This document shows positions 21,205 to 32,378 of a stretch of 64,000 nucleotides of DNA, in pieces. Source of the DNA: Hysterangium stoloniferum (Eukaryota > Basidiomycota > Agaricomycetes > Hysterangiales > Hysterangiaceae); assembly GCA_015178975.1 (NCBI GenBank), contig WHVD01000015.1:806001-870000 (forward strand). The letters run 5' to 3'. The notes beneath the pieces were generated by a model, which saw only the letters and a list, made by a program, of their open reading frames with translations, searched no databases and was not told the DNA's origin. Made by a program: the position numbers and the translations under genes. Numbering within the stretch: position 1 is the first letter of the stretch; the number at the start of each line of letters is the position of its first letter.

Positions 21205-22597
21205 TAACCCGAAGGAGCAAGGTCCTTGGGTCCTTTCGGGAATTGAGTACGTAATTCAACAAGTTTTCCGTAAGGGGGCACAATATTGACAGTACCACAT
21301 GAATGTCTAACTGTCAAATCGTGTCCACTACGGTTCACCCGCATCTATCCTATCAACGCGCGATCCGTCCACATTCTCCGCACTCGTCAAAAGAAGAAGG
21401 CCTAAAGCATGTGTAATTTTGGCGCGCCGTAGTGCGTTGATTTAATTGACGTGTTCGTGCCATCATAAACGCGTATATATGAATGGATATACATGGACCC
21501 GCATGCACTTATAATACGCCTTATCTGATGGCAACACATCGAGTCAACGAGCGACACTCTAACCGCAGGGAAAATTGATCGTATCAGCCTTATAGAAAGT
21601 CAGACGACCTCTTGAGGTGTTCTGAATTTCTGTAAGTTGTGCGACCCGACTGCGAGGGTTGCAAGGAAGTACAATGCGTTGACTCTACCGCAGCTTTATT
21701 GCGGTAAGGGAGTATTTTCTCTTCTTCGGGCCATTAAGATGATGGCAAAGTTTTGGGGCAAGGTTGTTATAGGGTATTGGGGGGGGGGAGGGGGTCACAC
21801 TTTGGGATCCAGATTTTTTTTAAAATCAATTTTATAGTCTGTGAGGGCTGCGCCTATGGTCGACTGTGAATAAACACAAAGTAACTTGAGTGATTCAAAC
21901 AACCGATGTCCGACCGTGCATAGGCCCGATGATGAGCGAGTGTCAGTAAGAACAGTCGACGAAATGTATAAGGTAGGTTAACGGAGAGGTTAGCTTTACA
22001 GTCGCCTGCCACTTCGTCCCCTCTCCAAAGTCTCTTTGAATCGGCCTGTCAGGTACACAAAACGGATTAAATCCGGTATCATATCAGGATCAGTAAGCAA
22101 ACTGGCAATATATTTCGCATGGAAGGAAGGACACCTACTTGAGCGATAAAGGTGCAATCAATTTTACAATGAAATCTTTTCTTGTGTACAAATTGATATG
22201 GCGGTGTACAGGAATTTCAATATTATATAGAAAACTTTAAGGCTGGTGCTATGAGCGGACCTCTCAACTATTATTGTACAACCAAGCACCGAGTTCTTGT
22301 GTGGCGATTGTTAGAAAGCGAGACCTAAGTATTGTAGCTAATACATTATTAGTATAAATATTTAGGCATCAATATTAAAGAGTTGCTCACCTCAGTCTCG
22401 TATAAACGGTAGTGTATAACGGACTGAGGTTTAGTACGATAGGAAGCACGACTAATATATATCAAAAGAACAATAGAGACAATGCGAGTGGCACAAGTGG
22501 TAGCAGTCCCATTGTGTGGCTAAAAATAGCCGTGCCATTTGTCTCGGAGTTTGATGTAGCCCACCTAGCTCAACCCCTCCCCTGACAGGTCACGTGG

Positions 22598-24718
22598 GGC
22601 TTTTTTGACTACGTAAACCACCCCCGCCTTATTCGTACCTTAGTTCTGATGGGATTCGCTCCCCAACTTGTGGGGTGGATTAAGTCGTTCCTCTGTCAGC
22701 GGAGCGTTATGATCCGGGTAGATGGCTTTGTCGGCCCACCCACTCCCCTGGCTGAGGTTGGCATTCCGCAAGGGTCCCCTCTGTCGCCTGTTCTATCCAC
22801 AATCTACGCATCGCCCATCCTCCGTCTTGCGGCAGTAGCCCCAGGAACGCATGTCAAGTCCTATGTGGATGACGTGCTCTTGTTGGCCTTCTCTCATTCT
22901 CTTGAGTCCAATATCCACCTACTCAATGAGGCCCTAAGGCCCTTGCTCACCACTATTAGTGCGCTTGGCCTCTCCATAGATTCGGGCAAGACAGACCTAA
23001 TCCACTTCGCTCGCTCCAAGGCAGTGCTTGCATCGGGCCCACAGCTCTCTATCCACCCACCAAATGCGCAACCATTTACCGTCGCCCCACGGCCCGTTAT
23101 TAGGTGGCTAGGGCTGTGGTTCGACAGTCGGCTGACATTTAAGCAGCACGTTACCGAGGTGTCAAATAAGGCCCTTTCTGCTGTGGCAGGTTTGCGAATC
23201 CTTGCCAACTGTGTTAGAGGCCTGTCAGTCTCCAGTGCTCGCCTCCTTTATATTACTGTGGTGCTTCCCATCCTTACTTTTGGCTCTGCCATCTGGTACA
23301 CAGGCGTCCGCCAAAAAGGCCTCATGAAGCCTCTAGAGCGTGCCCAAACTGTTGGGCTACGGTGGCTCTTAGGAGCTTTCCGCACGACGCCCATTCCCGA
23401 AATGCATCACCTGGCTGCTATAGTTCCTATACCCCTACTCCTGAAGCGCCTGTCACAAAATGCCGCCACGAGGTTCCGGGCCCTTCCAGCCGCATCGCAG
23501 GTCCTCGCCCGACTTCCTGCCGGTTGGGATGAACATGATCCCCTCTTGTCACCGCAACCCCGACCCATGCGCCAGTCAAAAAAGAATGCAGGAAAACGCC
23601 CACCTTCAACAGTCATCCACCGTCTGGCGACCTTCACAAGTCCCAAGTCGGAAAGGCTATTGCCGTATGTCCCGCCTCCCTGGGAGAGGGAGCACCCATG
23701 GGGCGCCCGATTAAGCTCAGTCCTCCCACCCAGGCAATCCGCTGAAGAAGACCGTCGGAAGCTCATCAACCAGATTAAGGCTCGCATTCGAGTCCTTTCG
23801 TCAGATCCAACCCAGTTGGTCATATTTACAGATGGGTCGAGAAAACGGTCCGAGGGCCATAAACGGACGGGGTGTGGTTTCTCGGCAGTACACCTTGGCA
23901 TGGAGGTTGCCTCAGGTCAGTGGGGCCTTGGCCGCAGAGCCAGTGTCTTCGATGCTGAGATGCTTGCTCTTGCGGGTGCTGCTGCCCGCCTCACCAACAT
24001 CCTTGACCACCTCCCTACTGTTACGCACATCTCATTTATGGTTGACAATCAGGCTGCTATATCATCAATATTTGATGTGTCCCCACATCCAGCCCAGCTC
24101 TGCTCCGCGCTTTTTCGCAAGCATGTTGATTCGCTGCTGTCCTCCCGCCATTACATCAATGTTGAAGTTTCCTGGGTCCCAGGACATACGGGCATACAGG
24201 GAAATGAACGCGCTGACGCACTAGCCAAACAGGCCACAACAGCAAGGTCAGTACTGCACTCAACCATGACCTGGGCCCGGGAAAGGGCCAAAGTCCGCGC
24301 AGTCAAAGAATGGGGCAAAGAGTGGGCGGCCAAGCCACACACTAATGCTTCCGCTCTCGTCCTCACCAAACCGCCCTCGCTCAAACTCGCTGCCATCCAC
24401 AAAAGCTTCACTGGTTCCCGTGCACAGCACACTCGCCTCATTCAGGCAATCTTTGGACACGGCTTCTTTGGGGAATACTACAACCGCTTCCTCCCCAATC
24501 TGCCCACTGCATGCCCCTGTGGGTATGCACCCCTCCAAACACGCGACCACATCTTAACGAGTTGCCCCCTTTACGAAGACTGGCGTGGGCCTCTACGAAA
24601 GGTCTCACGCGGTCTTGACCTGGCCTTTCTGCTGGGTACAAAGTCTGGGCTCAGAGCAGTTGCAAAATTTATCTGCCAAACCTCTGCCTTTGCACCACGC
24701 CCTTACGAACCTCCTTAG
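22598..24718 (+). CDS. LINE ORF2 fragment: reverse transcriptase, RNase H, Cys-His tail
   Basis: The frame is open from the truncation point to 24718. RT: FFDYVNHPRL (first catalytic Asp), GIPQGSPLSP, and SYVDDVLLL with the YVDD catalytic pair. RNase H from about residue 400: IFTDGS, FDAEMLAL, MVDNQAA, and GHTGIQGNERADALAK, giving the expected acidic set plus His. The C-terminus holds CPCGY...TRDHILTSCPLY, the zinc-knuckle-like end common in LINEs with RNase H. No stop or frame break occurs in about 700 codons, so the insertion is young. The missing 5' end (endonuclease, ORF1, RT start) means it cannot move by itself. Its GC-rich codon use differs from the AT-rich surroundings. Confidence 0.93.
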   Translation, partial: GFFDYVNHPRLIRTLVLMGFAPQLVGWIKSFLCQRSVMIRVDGFVGPPTPLAEVGIPQGSPLSPVLSTIYASPILRLAAVAPGTHVKSYVDDVLLLAFSHSLESNIHLLNEALRPLLTTISALGLSIDSGKTDLIHFARSKAVLASGPQLSIHPPNAQPFTVAPRPVIRWLGLWFDSRLTFKQHVTEVSNKALSAVAGLRILANCVRGLSVSSARLLYITVVLPILTFGSAIWYTGVRQKGLMKPLERAQTVGLRWLLGAFRTTPIPEMHHLAAIVPIPLLLKRLSQNAATRFRALPAASQVLARLPAGWDEHDPLLSPQPRPMRQSKKNAGKRPPSTVIHRLATFTSPKSERLLPYVPPPWEREHPWGARLSSVLPPRQSAEEDRRKLINQIKARIRVLSSDPTQLVIFTDGSRKRSEGHKRTGCGFSAVHLGMEVASGQWGLGRRASVFDAEMLALAGAAARLTNILDHLPTVTHISFMVDNQAAISSIFDVSPHPAQLCSALFRKHVDSLLSSRHYINVEVSWVPGHTGIQGNERADALAKQATTARSVLHSTMTWARERAKVRAVKEWGKEWAAKPHTNASALVLTKPPSLKLAAIHKSFTGSRAQHTRLIQAIFGHGFFGEYYNRFLPNLPTACPCGYAPLQTRDHILTSCPLYEDWRGPLRKVSRGLDLAFLLGTKSGLRAVAKFICQTSAFAPRPYEPP

Positions 24719-25064
24719 AGCCACCTGGCTCCGTCGCGACGCCGACTCCCCCGCTCGCCCCACACCTCTCCCACAATCCCTCCACAACAGATCGTCCCTG
24801 AACGTCATGGCCGATGTACATATCCCTTTCTTGGTCTTCTTTTTCTTTTTCTCTTTCTAGCTACATCTGACTCCGTACGCCGACTTTCACCGTCCCCACC
24901 CTGACTCGAGCCCTCCAAAATCCATCGTAGCCACGAAGCTCACTCGGAACTTCTTACCACCGTAGCATAGTTTCTCTGGGGGCCTTTCCACCCCCTAGCC
25001 GCAGTTAGCCATTGTTGCTTGAAGCGGGATACAAATATAACAAAAAAAAAAAAAAAAAAAAAAA
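22598..25064 (+). mobile_element. 5'-truncated Tad-like LINE (inner layer of nest)
   Basis: Non-LTR retrotransposon ending in a run of about 23 A (25042-25064), flanked by the perfect 15-bp duplication TGACAGGTCACGTGG (22583-22597 and 25065-25079). It is truncated inside the reverse transcriptase domain, the usual result of incomplete target-primed reverse transcription. It landed at the inner edge of the left TIR of the host element. The 3' UTR is about 320 bp. Confidence 0.95.
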
Positions 25065-25294
25065 TGACAGGTCACGTGGATACACATGATCACATGACAC
25101 TCAATAGAAAAGTGTCGCGTAGCATATGTCTGTACCACACAACATATGGACCTACATGAGCACTCTCCACCTCCATCCCATCCACGGGGCCTAATCGCAG
25201 TTTTCTGGTCCGGTCTCCCTCTACGCACGATCCATTTGACTCTCAGGCGGAGTCGGAAGAGCCTATAACCCCTTCAGCCCTCTCCTCGCCATGC

Positions 25295-25504
25295 TTGTCA
25301 TCAGACCGAGCGCTGTCTCCAGAACCATCGGACGGTTCAACCTCGCCCCGCGAGGTGTGCTTTAGCAATACACCCCACTTCCTGGTATCCGATTCTCGCT
25401 CCGAATTTGAGAATTTCAATGCTGGGGGTAAACGCAAGACCAGGGCGTCGCTGGCGGCGGCTCAGAAACGAGCGAAAACTCTTCTGACTGACTGCGAAGA
25501 TTAA
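25295..25504 (+). CDS. Residual ORF inside the TIR element
   Basis: 69 residues, MSSDRALSPEPSDGSTSPRE at the start, then a basic KRKTRASLAAAQKRAKTLL and a stop. It could be the 3' end of the element's former transposase or a captured exon. No catalytic motif is visible. Confidence 0.25.
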   Translation: MSSDRALSPEPSDGSTSPREVCFSNTPHFLVSDSRSEFENFNAGGKRKTRASLAAAQKRAKTLLTDCED

Positions 25505-26261
25505 GCTATCTTGTTTTTCGGATTTTGACTCTTTTTAATTTGGTGTGCTTTTAGAGTGTTACGATTACAGCCCGCATTCCTGGGAATAGCGTGTACTAGT
25601 GAACGTAGTGATATAATAGAGATATCATTTTATGAATTATTCAAATATTGATAAGAAAAACATGGCCATTCATGGGTTGATTAATACAAGGGCAAACATA
25701 GATAACATACAATAGATAAGATATTCACGTGTTGGATCACGTCACGTGACCTGTCAGGGGAGGGGTTGAGCAAGGGGTGCTGAGTTTGATGTTGTTCATG
25801 ATGCTCGAATTCCAACAGCGATGAAGGTGCCGTATGCTCCCCTTCCCAAGTGGGGCGACTGAAGGAACACGTCCCTTCACTACGAATTGTCCAAGTTTTC
25901 GGGAAGGGGCATTGGCTTATGGGCCAAAGTCCGGGCGTCGTCCATTGCTGAGTTTATACAGGTTGTCATTGAGAAGGTGCTGGCCAAGTTGTGAATGCCG
26001 TTGATAAAGAAGTTCTTTTGAGGGTTGACGGTCAGCATTTGTAGTTTTAGAGGGTAGCTTAGTGGTTGGCGCTTTAGAAACTAGAGCTTGGTATATTATT
26101 TTGTGTTGAGGATCAATAAGAGTTGACTAGAACCCCTACGGACACTCACTCGGGTACAGAAAACTCATTGCACAGAGTCAGTATATATTCCTTCCCCTTT
26201 AGACAACGATCGCCGACTATTCAGCTATGCAGTGCCATGAGCAAATGCATTTTCCCCTTCT

Positions 26262-26468
26262 AATAAATTACTAGGGTGACGAGTCGCCGAGTTATAGGCT
26301 GATCCTTACCCAGACCCGACGGGATCAAAATGTGAACAGAACTCTTTCACACAGCGGGTCAACCCCAGAACTTCCGCGCATTCAGATCAGACCCGACAAG
26401 CCGAGTAACAATCAACTGATTACTGCGAGCATTGTATTTCATATATTGTAAATTGCACTCTATCAATC
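26262..26468. other. About 207-bp block present in B2 and B3, absent in B1
   Basis: B1 reads TTCCTCTTC directly into TGCACGATACC at 11740-11755. B2 has about 207 bp between those points, starting TAATAAATTACTAG and containing CCCAGACCCGACGGGATC. B3 (38177 to about 38350) has a shortened version. It is either an insertion in the B2/B3 ancestor or a deletion in B1. No clear terminal repeats. Confidence 0.45.
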
Positions 26469-27512
26469 TGCACGATACCTGCAGAGTCATGAAAGCAGCT
26501 ACATCTTTTCAAAGTGAAGATTCAATTCGGAAGTTTGATCTTACTGACATCACGGAAGGCAAGCAATGGTTTTAAATTGAACTTGTCAAAGTTCATATCG
26601 CTTTAAAGTCATACGAGATAATTGTTAATTACTTATGATAAGAGCACCTGAGAAAACCGCTCCGAGTCTGCCCCACTTTATTGTTCTGTTAGTTTCTCCT
26701 TGTTCAATCCCTTTCGACGTCGGAATATTCCTAGATGGACTACTATGGCCAATTATCATTCCTCTCTCATGTATATACAAGGGTGAAGGAGTACCTGGAA
26801 ACAGCACTGGCACACCACTTTTACCATCTTTAAACCTTCTGCAACCAGCCTGCTTCGGATATTGATCCCCTCTAATCCACAACTCTTTAGTATTGATCCG
26901 TTCAGACCTACAACCCGTTAGGTATTGATTCACTCTGTGAGCCCCTTTGCCACACTCGCGCCCTATTTACAGCTCGTTCACGACACGCTTGTGTTATTCG
27001 ATTAAGTAGATATGAGTAATCAAGTGAAACGTGCGTGTAGTACAAGAATTCGCGTGCAAGAGCCCCGAAGCATATGAAGAGGTTTGCAGGCTTAACACGT
27101 GGAATCCGTATAGGCTTGTCAAGTTCCCTTAATCATTGCTTCTGTATATTCTAAACCCCGCCATCACTCCGCAGTAACCCGACCCTCGCTAGAACGTGGA
27201 TGTAAAATGCGTTTTGACTCGAAGGCCTGGAAGCTCTAGCCAGGAAAGGGATATGAAAAGGGGAACTCACTCACACCTTAACGCCACCAGGTCCAAGGCT
27301 GAGCTTTCTCCTTTCGACCTGCTCTTTACCACCCTCTTGTGCCTTCAAGGCTATGTCTGGCTAGTACCTGGCGATTACCCAAGCCTCTGAGCCACCTGAG
27401 TTTTTGACAGAGTTCACATGCCCAATAATATAGAATCTCATATATCCAACATCAAGTATCTCTGCACCATCTACCTCGCACATGATAATGCCACCTGCTC
27501 CCCAACATCCAG

Positions 27513-27677
27513 GTTCCTAGCTCATCAGAGCCGGGGCCTGATCGAGCCTCTCTCGCTAATCCGCCAACACCCGGGGACTTCCTGACTACATCACACACTG
27601 ATCCCTTCACACTATTGTCTCCTGGCTCACCTGTACTTAGTGACTTTGTGATCAAATCTGATTCATATACATCCTGA
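27513..27677 (+). CDS. Candidate C-terminal exon, Ser/Pro/Thr-rich (copy 2)
   Basis: VPSSSEPGPDRASLANPPTP...SDFVIKSDSYTS, then TGA, preceded by a CAACATCCAG acceptor. Same phase as 12785-12946, with one codon more. Upstream exons and function unknown. Confidence 0.35.
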   Translation, partial: VPSSSEPGPDRASLANPPTPGDFLTTSHTDPFTLLSPGSPVLSDFVIKSDSYTS

Positions 27678-28927
27678 ATTAATCGTAGTTTCCCATGATG
27701 GACTTTGTATTTCCGCATTCGTCAATTATATGCCGCCGCCATAGTTTTGGCCTAAGACAACATTTAAATGTCAACTCATCATTGTGAATGTGTAATTATA
27801 CTACTGCTTAAAATACATATAACAATAGTTTAGAGATAATAGCTAAAATGGCATGGCGCCAGCTGATGCCACAGCAGCTCGGGCTGATGAACAAAACGTG
27901 TACTTTCCTTGATATAGTCCCCAATGACTCAATCTCGTTATATTTTTCAACGTGCATAATTAATCAATCGGCTCCACTTGCGATCGCTCTTAAAATGGTT
28001 TGGAAGGGCTCGACTCATAGTCAGGTCGGATAAGCCCTCACGATAAGATTGATCAGCATGGGATGGCTTCTTGCCCAATCATTTCGTTAAATATTAGGAC
28101 ATTATGCAGGTTTCGCAATTTCATGTGTGTGAATACCGCCCGGGCTTCACATTCTCAGTGGAATGCCATATGTCTTGCATTCCACTTAAATACATTCTTC
28201 GCATGTCGGAGGGAGAGACAGGTGTTCCGCAGGGGTTGAAGAACGGGCTCAAAAAGGTAACATAAGAGGAAATGAAAGCCGAGGGGATTCGCGGATAGAT
28301 TGTGAATATTCAACTCCCACCCCCACTTGAGCATCTGTTTCCTGGGTTTGAAATGTTGTTATCCCATAGGTAGATGAAGTAAACTTAACGCACTGATTCT
28401 CGCTTTGCGTAGGCGATCGTGGACACGTCGCTGGTAGCTTGACAATTAGATACTTTACATTTCAAACGATTGCATCAAGTTTTCACGCCTTGGTCTGACA
28501 GGGACGAACGACCTTCTGGACAACGTGCCCGTTTGGGTGACTTGCTCATCCCATCAAACACGGGTTATAGCGTCCAACTTCTGGCCCGGCATTTTATCCC
28601 AGAGTGGAATGCTACTACCAAATTTATGCAAGAGGAGAATGTGGCTTCGTCGGACGACACAGAAGGCTGACTGGAGTTCCGTATTCGAAAGCAGGAGCAT
28701 TTTTCACATTGTTAAAGCTATACAGCTTGCGCCTGCGTTGAGAGTATAATGAGCGGTTTGAAAAATGGCATCTAAAACGCAAAAGGGTCTTGTGAGTCAG
28801 AGAATGACTTCACCTGTTTCCCTAGTATCCCCACTGTGCCAAAACTGCCACATTGGTAAGTTGATTTGTTTCTAGTCAGAAATTTACAACAGATCTAATC
28901 CCAACAAAATAGCAACAGAGGAGCGGC

Positions 28928-29308
28928 TATACAATGACTGTCGATTAGAATATCTCCGTTGGCCCTCTAGCAACTGCGTGTAATTGAAATTTCTGAGCGG
29001 CAGTCACAAAAATCACGTCTCCGGCCTTTGAATATATCCCCGCTTTATCCGCAGTGGTAATGTGAACTTCACCCTCCAGCACTATCCCGGTAGTCGGCCC
29101 GGGGGCAGGTTGAAGCTGTTCCTCGCTGTAATGCGGATCGAGAGAAGTATACAGTACAGTAAATTCCGCAAGGGGTGGGTCATAAGCTGTTGTACGTCCA
29201 CGTGTACTGCCCGTATACGGGTTGAAGGTATGCCGAAGGTTTCTGCTGGTCGGGGCGCATAGGTCAGCATCTCCGTGAATATACGCGGGTCTCTATCTTC
29301 TGGAGGCA
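28928..29308 (-). pseudogene. Phosphomannose isomerase 3' fragment, block B2
   Basis: Reads FLPPEDRDPRIFTEMLTYAP from about 29308 and continues to the C-terminal STVIV-type end near 28928. A one-base loss around 29216 (CCGTATACGGGTTG here, CCTTATACGGGGTTG elsewhere) breaks the frame. Upstream of 29308 the sequence is unrelated to PMI, so this is a 3'-only piece. Confidence 0.75.
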
Positions 29309-29940
29309 GAAAAGACAAGTTCAAAGGACGAATGGGTATATGAGGAGAAGGAGCGCGACGCATAATGGCTTAGACATAACGACGGATAGACAGCTGGCGC
29401 CAGAGTCGCCAAACTATGCTAGCTAGCTCGCGAGTCCATCTTGTCGAGTGGTTACTCTATGTCAACTAGGGTTAGCAACGGCGGAGCGACGACTGCCATG
29501 ATGGCCTTTCTGGTGTTAACAAGTGCACCGTGCCATTCACGCCTGCGAGATGTCGCAATCAATTGTGATAGATACCCTCTAAGACGTTGCCTACTGTGAC
29601 CACCGCGCTAAGGCCGCCGGGACAGATCTCAATGGGACAGGGTAAAGGTTGCATTTGAGTCAAAGGAAAGGAAGTAGAGGGAGTGTGGCTGTCACGGCGC
29701 GGTCTCGAGGTGGTGTAGGTTCTATAGTTCCCCTGGCGTTCAAGTTCTGCGTATGGGAAAAGTTGCTTTAATGAGATTAGTTCAATAGGAACAGCCAGAG
29801 ATGATACTTATGAGAAAATCCCTTTGCTTTATGATACGTAGAACAAGTGCACGATAGTGAACTTCCCATGAGATTGTTTAATATCCGGGCTCTTTTACCG
29901 CATATAGATAGGTTGTAGTAACCAAGTCCATTAGAGATAC

Positions 29941-30170
29941 ACGCTAATTGTACTCTACATTCTCCAGATATGTTGAAACACTGCATCTAGGTGAGGCAGT
30001 GTTAATTAAAGTTGTATGGTCAGACAATTTGTCATAACCCACACACATTATCCAACGTCTCTCTATTGTCAAGTTGTAGTGGCCACGCCCGAACCTAGGT
30101 CAAAGAGGTATGCGCGTTCTATCACGCATTATTGCTAGTATGGTTCCGGCGGTTTCCGGCATGAACAATG
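29941..30170 (-). pseudogene. Unknown coding-like stretch, copy 1
   Basis: Minus frame with PETAGTILA, RFGRGHYNLTIERRWIM, VGYDKLSDHTTLINT and STYLENVEYN. The same frame is present at 43256-43501. In-frame stops interrupt it here. No family recognised. Confidence 0.3.
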
Positions 30171-30243
30171 GTGTAGGTTGTTACGCTTCGGAACGTGGCA
30201 GGAAAGAGGTACATGCAGTAGAAGCCGCTGAGGGCAGCCATAT

Positions 30244-31030
30244 TTAGTGTTGAACATAAACAAAGGTCATTAGTATCGATGCCAAGATAGTCAACGAGTA
30301 CGTCGCAGTCACGATCGTCATACCTATCTTTAACCGTAAAAATGGCGCATGTATATGGTCGAACATTTGCTCCTCTCCATACAATCTACATTCAGACATA
30401 TCCACAGAACGACATCGCCCTTTAACGTCCCGAGACATCCTCAATATCATCGTAGGCAATCGTGGCGCGGTGTTTGGCGTAGGGTTATGCAAGAGATCGA
30501 CTTCAGCCTCAGGTTTGAGATACACACACAGAGCGTATAATCCGCCGTATTTCTGTCATAAATGTAAACGTCAGCATCGTCGTCCGTTCAAAAATTGCCT
30601 CAAATAGGCTCCATACTCACTAAGTTTTCCCCCATCGTCTTATTTAACCTGGTGGCAAGAATGACAGTCTGATACTTGTATAACGGTACATAATTCAACA
30701 TCCGTCCGGATCGAGGCATCTTCGCAGCTGGGAGAGCTGAGTACCAGCCGTCGTCATGCAGAGTGGGTTCAGAGCGAAAGTATAACATCGAACGTAGATT
30801 GTCTTCGTAAGGAAGGTTATGTGAGCTTGGAAAGAGATGTTGCGCGAGGATCATGGCGTGTGTGAAACTCTTGACAAACGTGACAAATGTTAGAAAGGAA
30901 CACGCAGCGGAGTCGGATCAGCGACGATGAAGCCAGAAGCGAGGTCACTGTAACCCAATGGAGAGAGATATAATGGAGCCACGATATTAGCCACGTATGT
31001 CAAAGTAGAATGGAGTGAAGAAGAGGCCAT
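30244..31030 (-). CDS. Unknown protein with C-terminal membrane segment, block B2
   Basis: Candidate ATG at 31030 (MASSSLHSTLTYVANIVAPL). Then comes a frame with LPYEDNLRSMLYFRSEP and MPRSGRMLNYVPLYKYQ. A GTGAGT donor and a TTATGACAG acceptor remove a short intron and join NKTMGENL to KYGGLYALCVYLKPE. The end RLKIGMTIVTATYSLTILAS is a plausible single transmembrane segment, then FVYVQH and a stop at 30244. Between the first and second frames a stop or frame change (LRVPF, then stop) is unexplained, so the gene may be broken or have an unseen intron. Family unknown. Confidence 0.4.
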
Positions 31031-31329
31031 GGTGATAGGAAACGGTGAATGGAGAGCAAGAAAAAAGACAAGTACAAAGGGTGATCATAGATGAGGAGAA
31101 AGTGTAATCTGCTACAATTAACACATCAGGAGTTACAACATTTAAGGCGGCACTAAAATATTATCTACAAAACTTTAAGTCCTAAAATGGATTTGAACTC
31201 AGTTATTACTTCAATTATAGACATAAGTTCAAGTAAGAATGTAAACTCAAAGTGTGGATATCTGTGGAAAGCAATGTCTAAACCTAAGACTATACTTCAG
31301 GTGTAATTAGGCACCAAACTTATACACTT

Positions 31330-32266
31330 ACAACTGTTGTTGGGTTTGTTTGCCATGGACTTGTTGGTCTTGTCCACAGAGGTCTCATGAGCAACTTCCA
31401 CTCAACATTCCCAATAGCATGCATCCATGTTTTGAGCCTTGAGGTGCATACAGGACAATGTTTTGGGTTTGCCATCTTCACCTTTTGAGACTTTGTCCTT
31501 GAGGTGGGATGGCAGATCAGCATAGAACTGGTGGCAGAGAGTGGGATCACCCCATTGACAATGAGCTGCAAGATTGTTGAATTGGACAATGTAGTCTGCA
31601 ATGCACTGGTTGTCCTTCATACAAAGATTGGTGAGGCTATTCTTGGCTTCTCCATTCAGGTTGTATGGGCCAAAGTTTGTTTCTAGCTCTTCAACAAACA
31701 CATTCCAATCTTCAAGCCAGGTCGGCTCTCCCTCAGAAAGTCCATTAAAAGCTGGTTTGAACCATTTCAACACAGATCCCAAGAGGTATGAGAGTGTGTA
31801 ATTGACTTTTCAGGAGTCTGTGGAGAATGTGGCAGATTGATCATGGAAATTGAAGCGACATTGCATGAGGAAGGTGGAATGTTTGCTGGGGTTGGAACCT
31901 GTGAAAGGTTCTGGAGCATTGACTTTTGACCATGGAGGTTCCTGATCCTTTTTCTTGTTTTCTCCGAGCATGTGATCCATCAATCTTTCTAAAGTGATTG
32001 CTAACAACTCAGAAGTGGGATCTGAAAGCAGCGGTCACTTATTATGTAGATGGGGGATTTTTGACACCTTTGCCCTTGTTGGGGGCCATGGACTTGTCCT
32101 CATGCTCAGAATTGTCCAGGTTTTCTGGGTATTCTTTGATACAGGCTTTATTTGTGGTGTCTGGCTGGTTTGTGAGTGTCTGACTGGTGTACAAAGTAAG
32201 TGGGGAATGAAGAGTTGAAGGTCCAGGTATGTTGTCCTGTATGGGTGCTCTTCTTCTTGGTGGCAT
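31330..32266 (-). mobile_element. Ty3/gypsy gag remnant
   Basis: Capsid-type gag domain: LKWFKPAFNGLSEGEPTWL, DWNVFVEELETNFGP, IADYIVQFNNLAAHCQW and LCHQFYADLPSHLKDKV match basidiomycete gypsy gag. The start is near 32266 (MPPRRRAPIQDNI), and frames change at about 32030 and 31810, so it is not expressible. No protease or RT follows on this strand, and no LTR pair was found. Confidence 0.75.
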
Positions 32267-32378
32267 ATTGGCACAATCTGTGAGTCCTGGTCAGAAAATA
32301 CTATTAAGGGATGTGCATGCTCACAGAGGGTTTCCAGAGAAACCTGCAGATAATCCAGTAGGACTTGGCTTCAGCTTA

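Larger units (their letters stand above)
16890..21207. repeat. Duplicated block A, copy 1
   Basis: Paralogous to 32634-37057, 52230-56254 and 60087-64000, all in the same orientation. The order is: small Cys-rich ORF (copies 1 and 3 only), DUF6533 gene, unknown coding-like fragment, truncated copia element. Copy 1 lacks the segment around LTSVWEGLGRIQKRTV that is present in copies 2-4 (36.0, 55.5 and 63.1 kb). The stretch 18625-19700 holds the probable last DUF6533 exon and otherwise nothing recognisable. Confidence 0.9.
22557..25782. mobile_element. TIR DNA transposon (middle layer of nest), non-autonomous
   Basis: Inverted ends of about 40 bp: the outer 12 bp are imperfect (TAGCCCACCTAG versus CAGCACCCCTTG) and the inner 28 bp perfect (containing CAACCCCTCCCCTGACAGG). 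Target duplication AGTTTGATG (9 bp) at 22548-22556 and 25783-25791. The empty site is preserved in the sister LTR at 40031-40039. Without the LINE the element is about 745 bp. The 9-bp duplication fits Mutator-like elements; the TAG/CAG ends resemble hAT, which makes 8-bp duplications. The class is left open. Confidence 0.88.
22309..25817. mobile_element. Solo LTR, family Y, copy 1 (outer layer of nest)
   Basis: Starts TGTTAGAAAGC and ends GCTCGAATTCCAACA. Target duplication GCGAT lies at 22304-22308 and 25818-25822. The empty paralogous site is GTGGCAATGAAGG at 37730-37742 in block B3, and GTGGGGCGATGAAGG occurs in B1. The LTR's own sequence is about 280 bp; the rest is the inserted TIR element. 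Confidence 0.92.
21547..25994 (+). pseudogene. Alpha/beta hydrolase remnant, copy 2, split by nested insertions
   Basis: The start codon is ACG (ATG in copy 1), and the GHDWGA region has been altered or deleted (near 21770 there is a G-run instead). The cap-region frame PLNYYCTTKHRV is followed at 22303 by the solo LTR nest. The acid and His segments resume at 25823 and end at the TGA at 25992-25994. Confidence 0.7.
21208..31120. repeat. Duplicated block B, copy 2
   Basis: Contains the alpha/beta hydrolase remnant with the nested insertion 22309-25817, the Ser/Pro exon, the PMI fragment and the unknown minus-strand gene. Without the nest it would be about 6.4 kb. Similarity to block B3 fades at about 31120. 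Confidence 0.88.

Noticed and set aside
23407..23901. Minus-strand frames of 60-164 residues inside the LINE
   Set aside because: They are antisense shadows of the long RT/RNase H frame, favoured by its GC-rich third positions.
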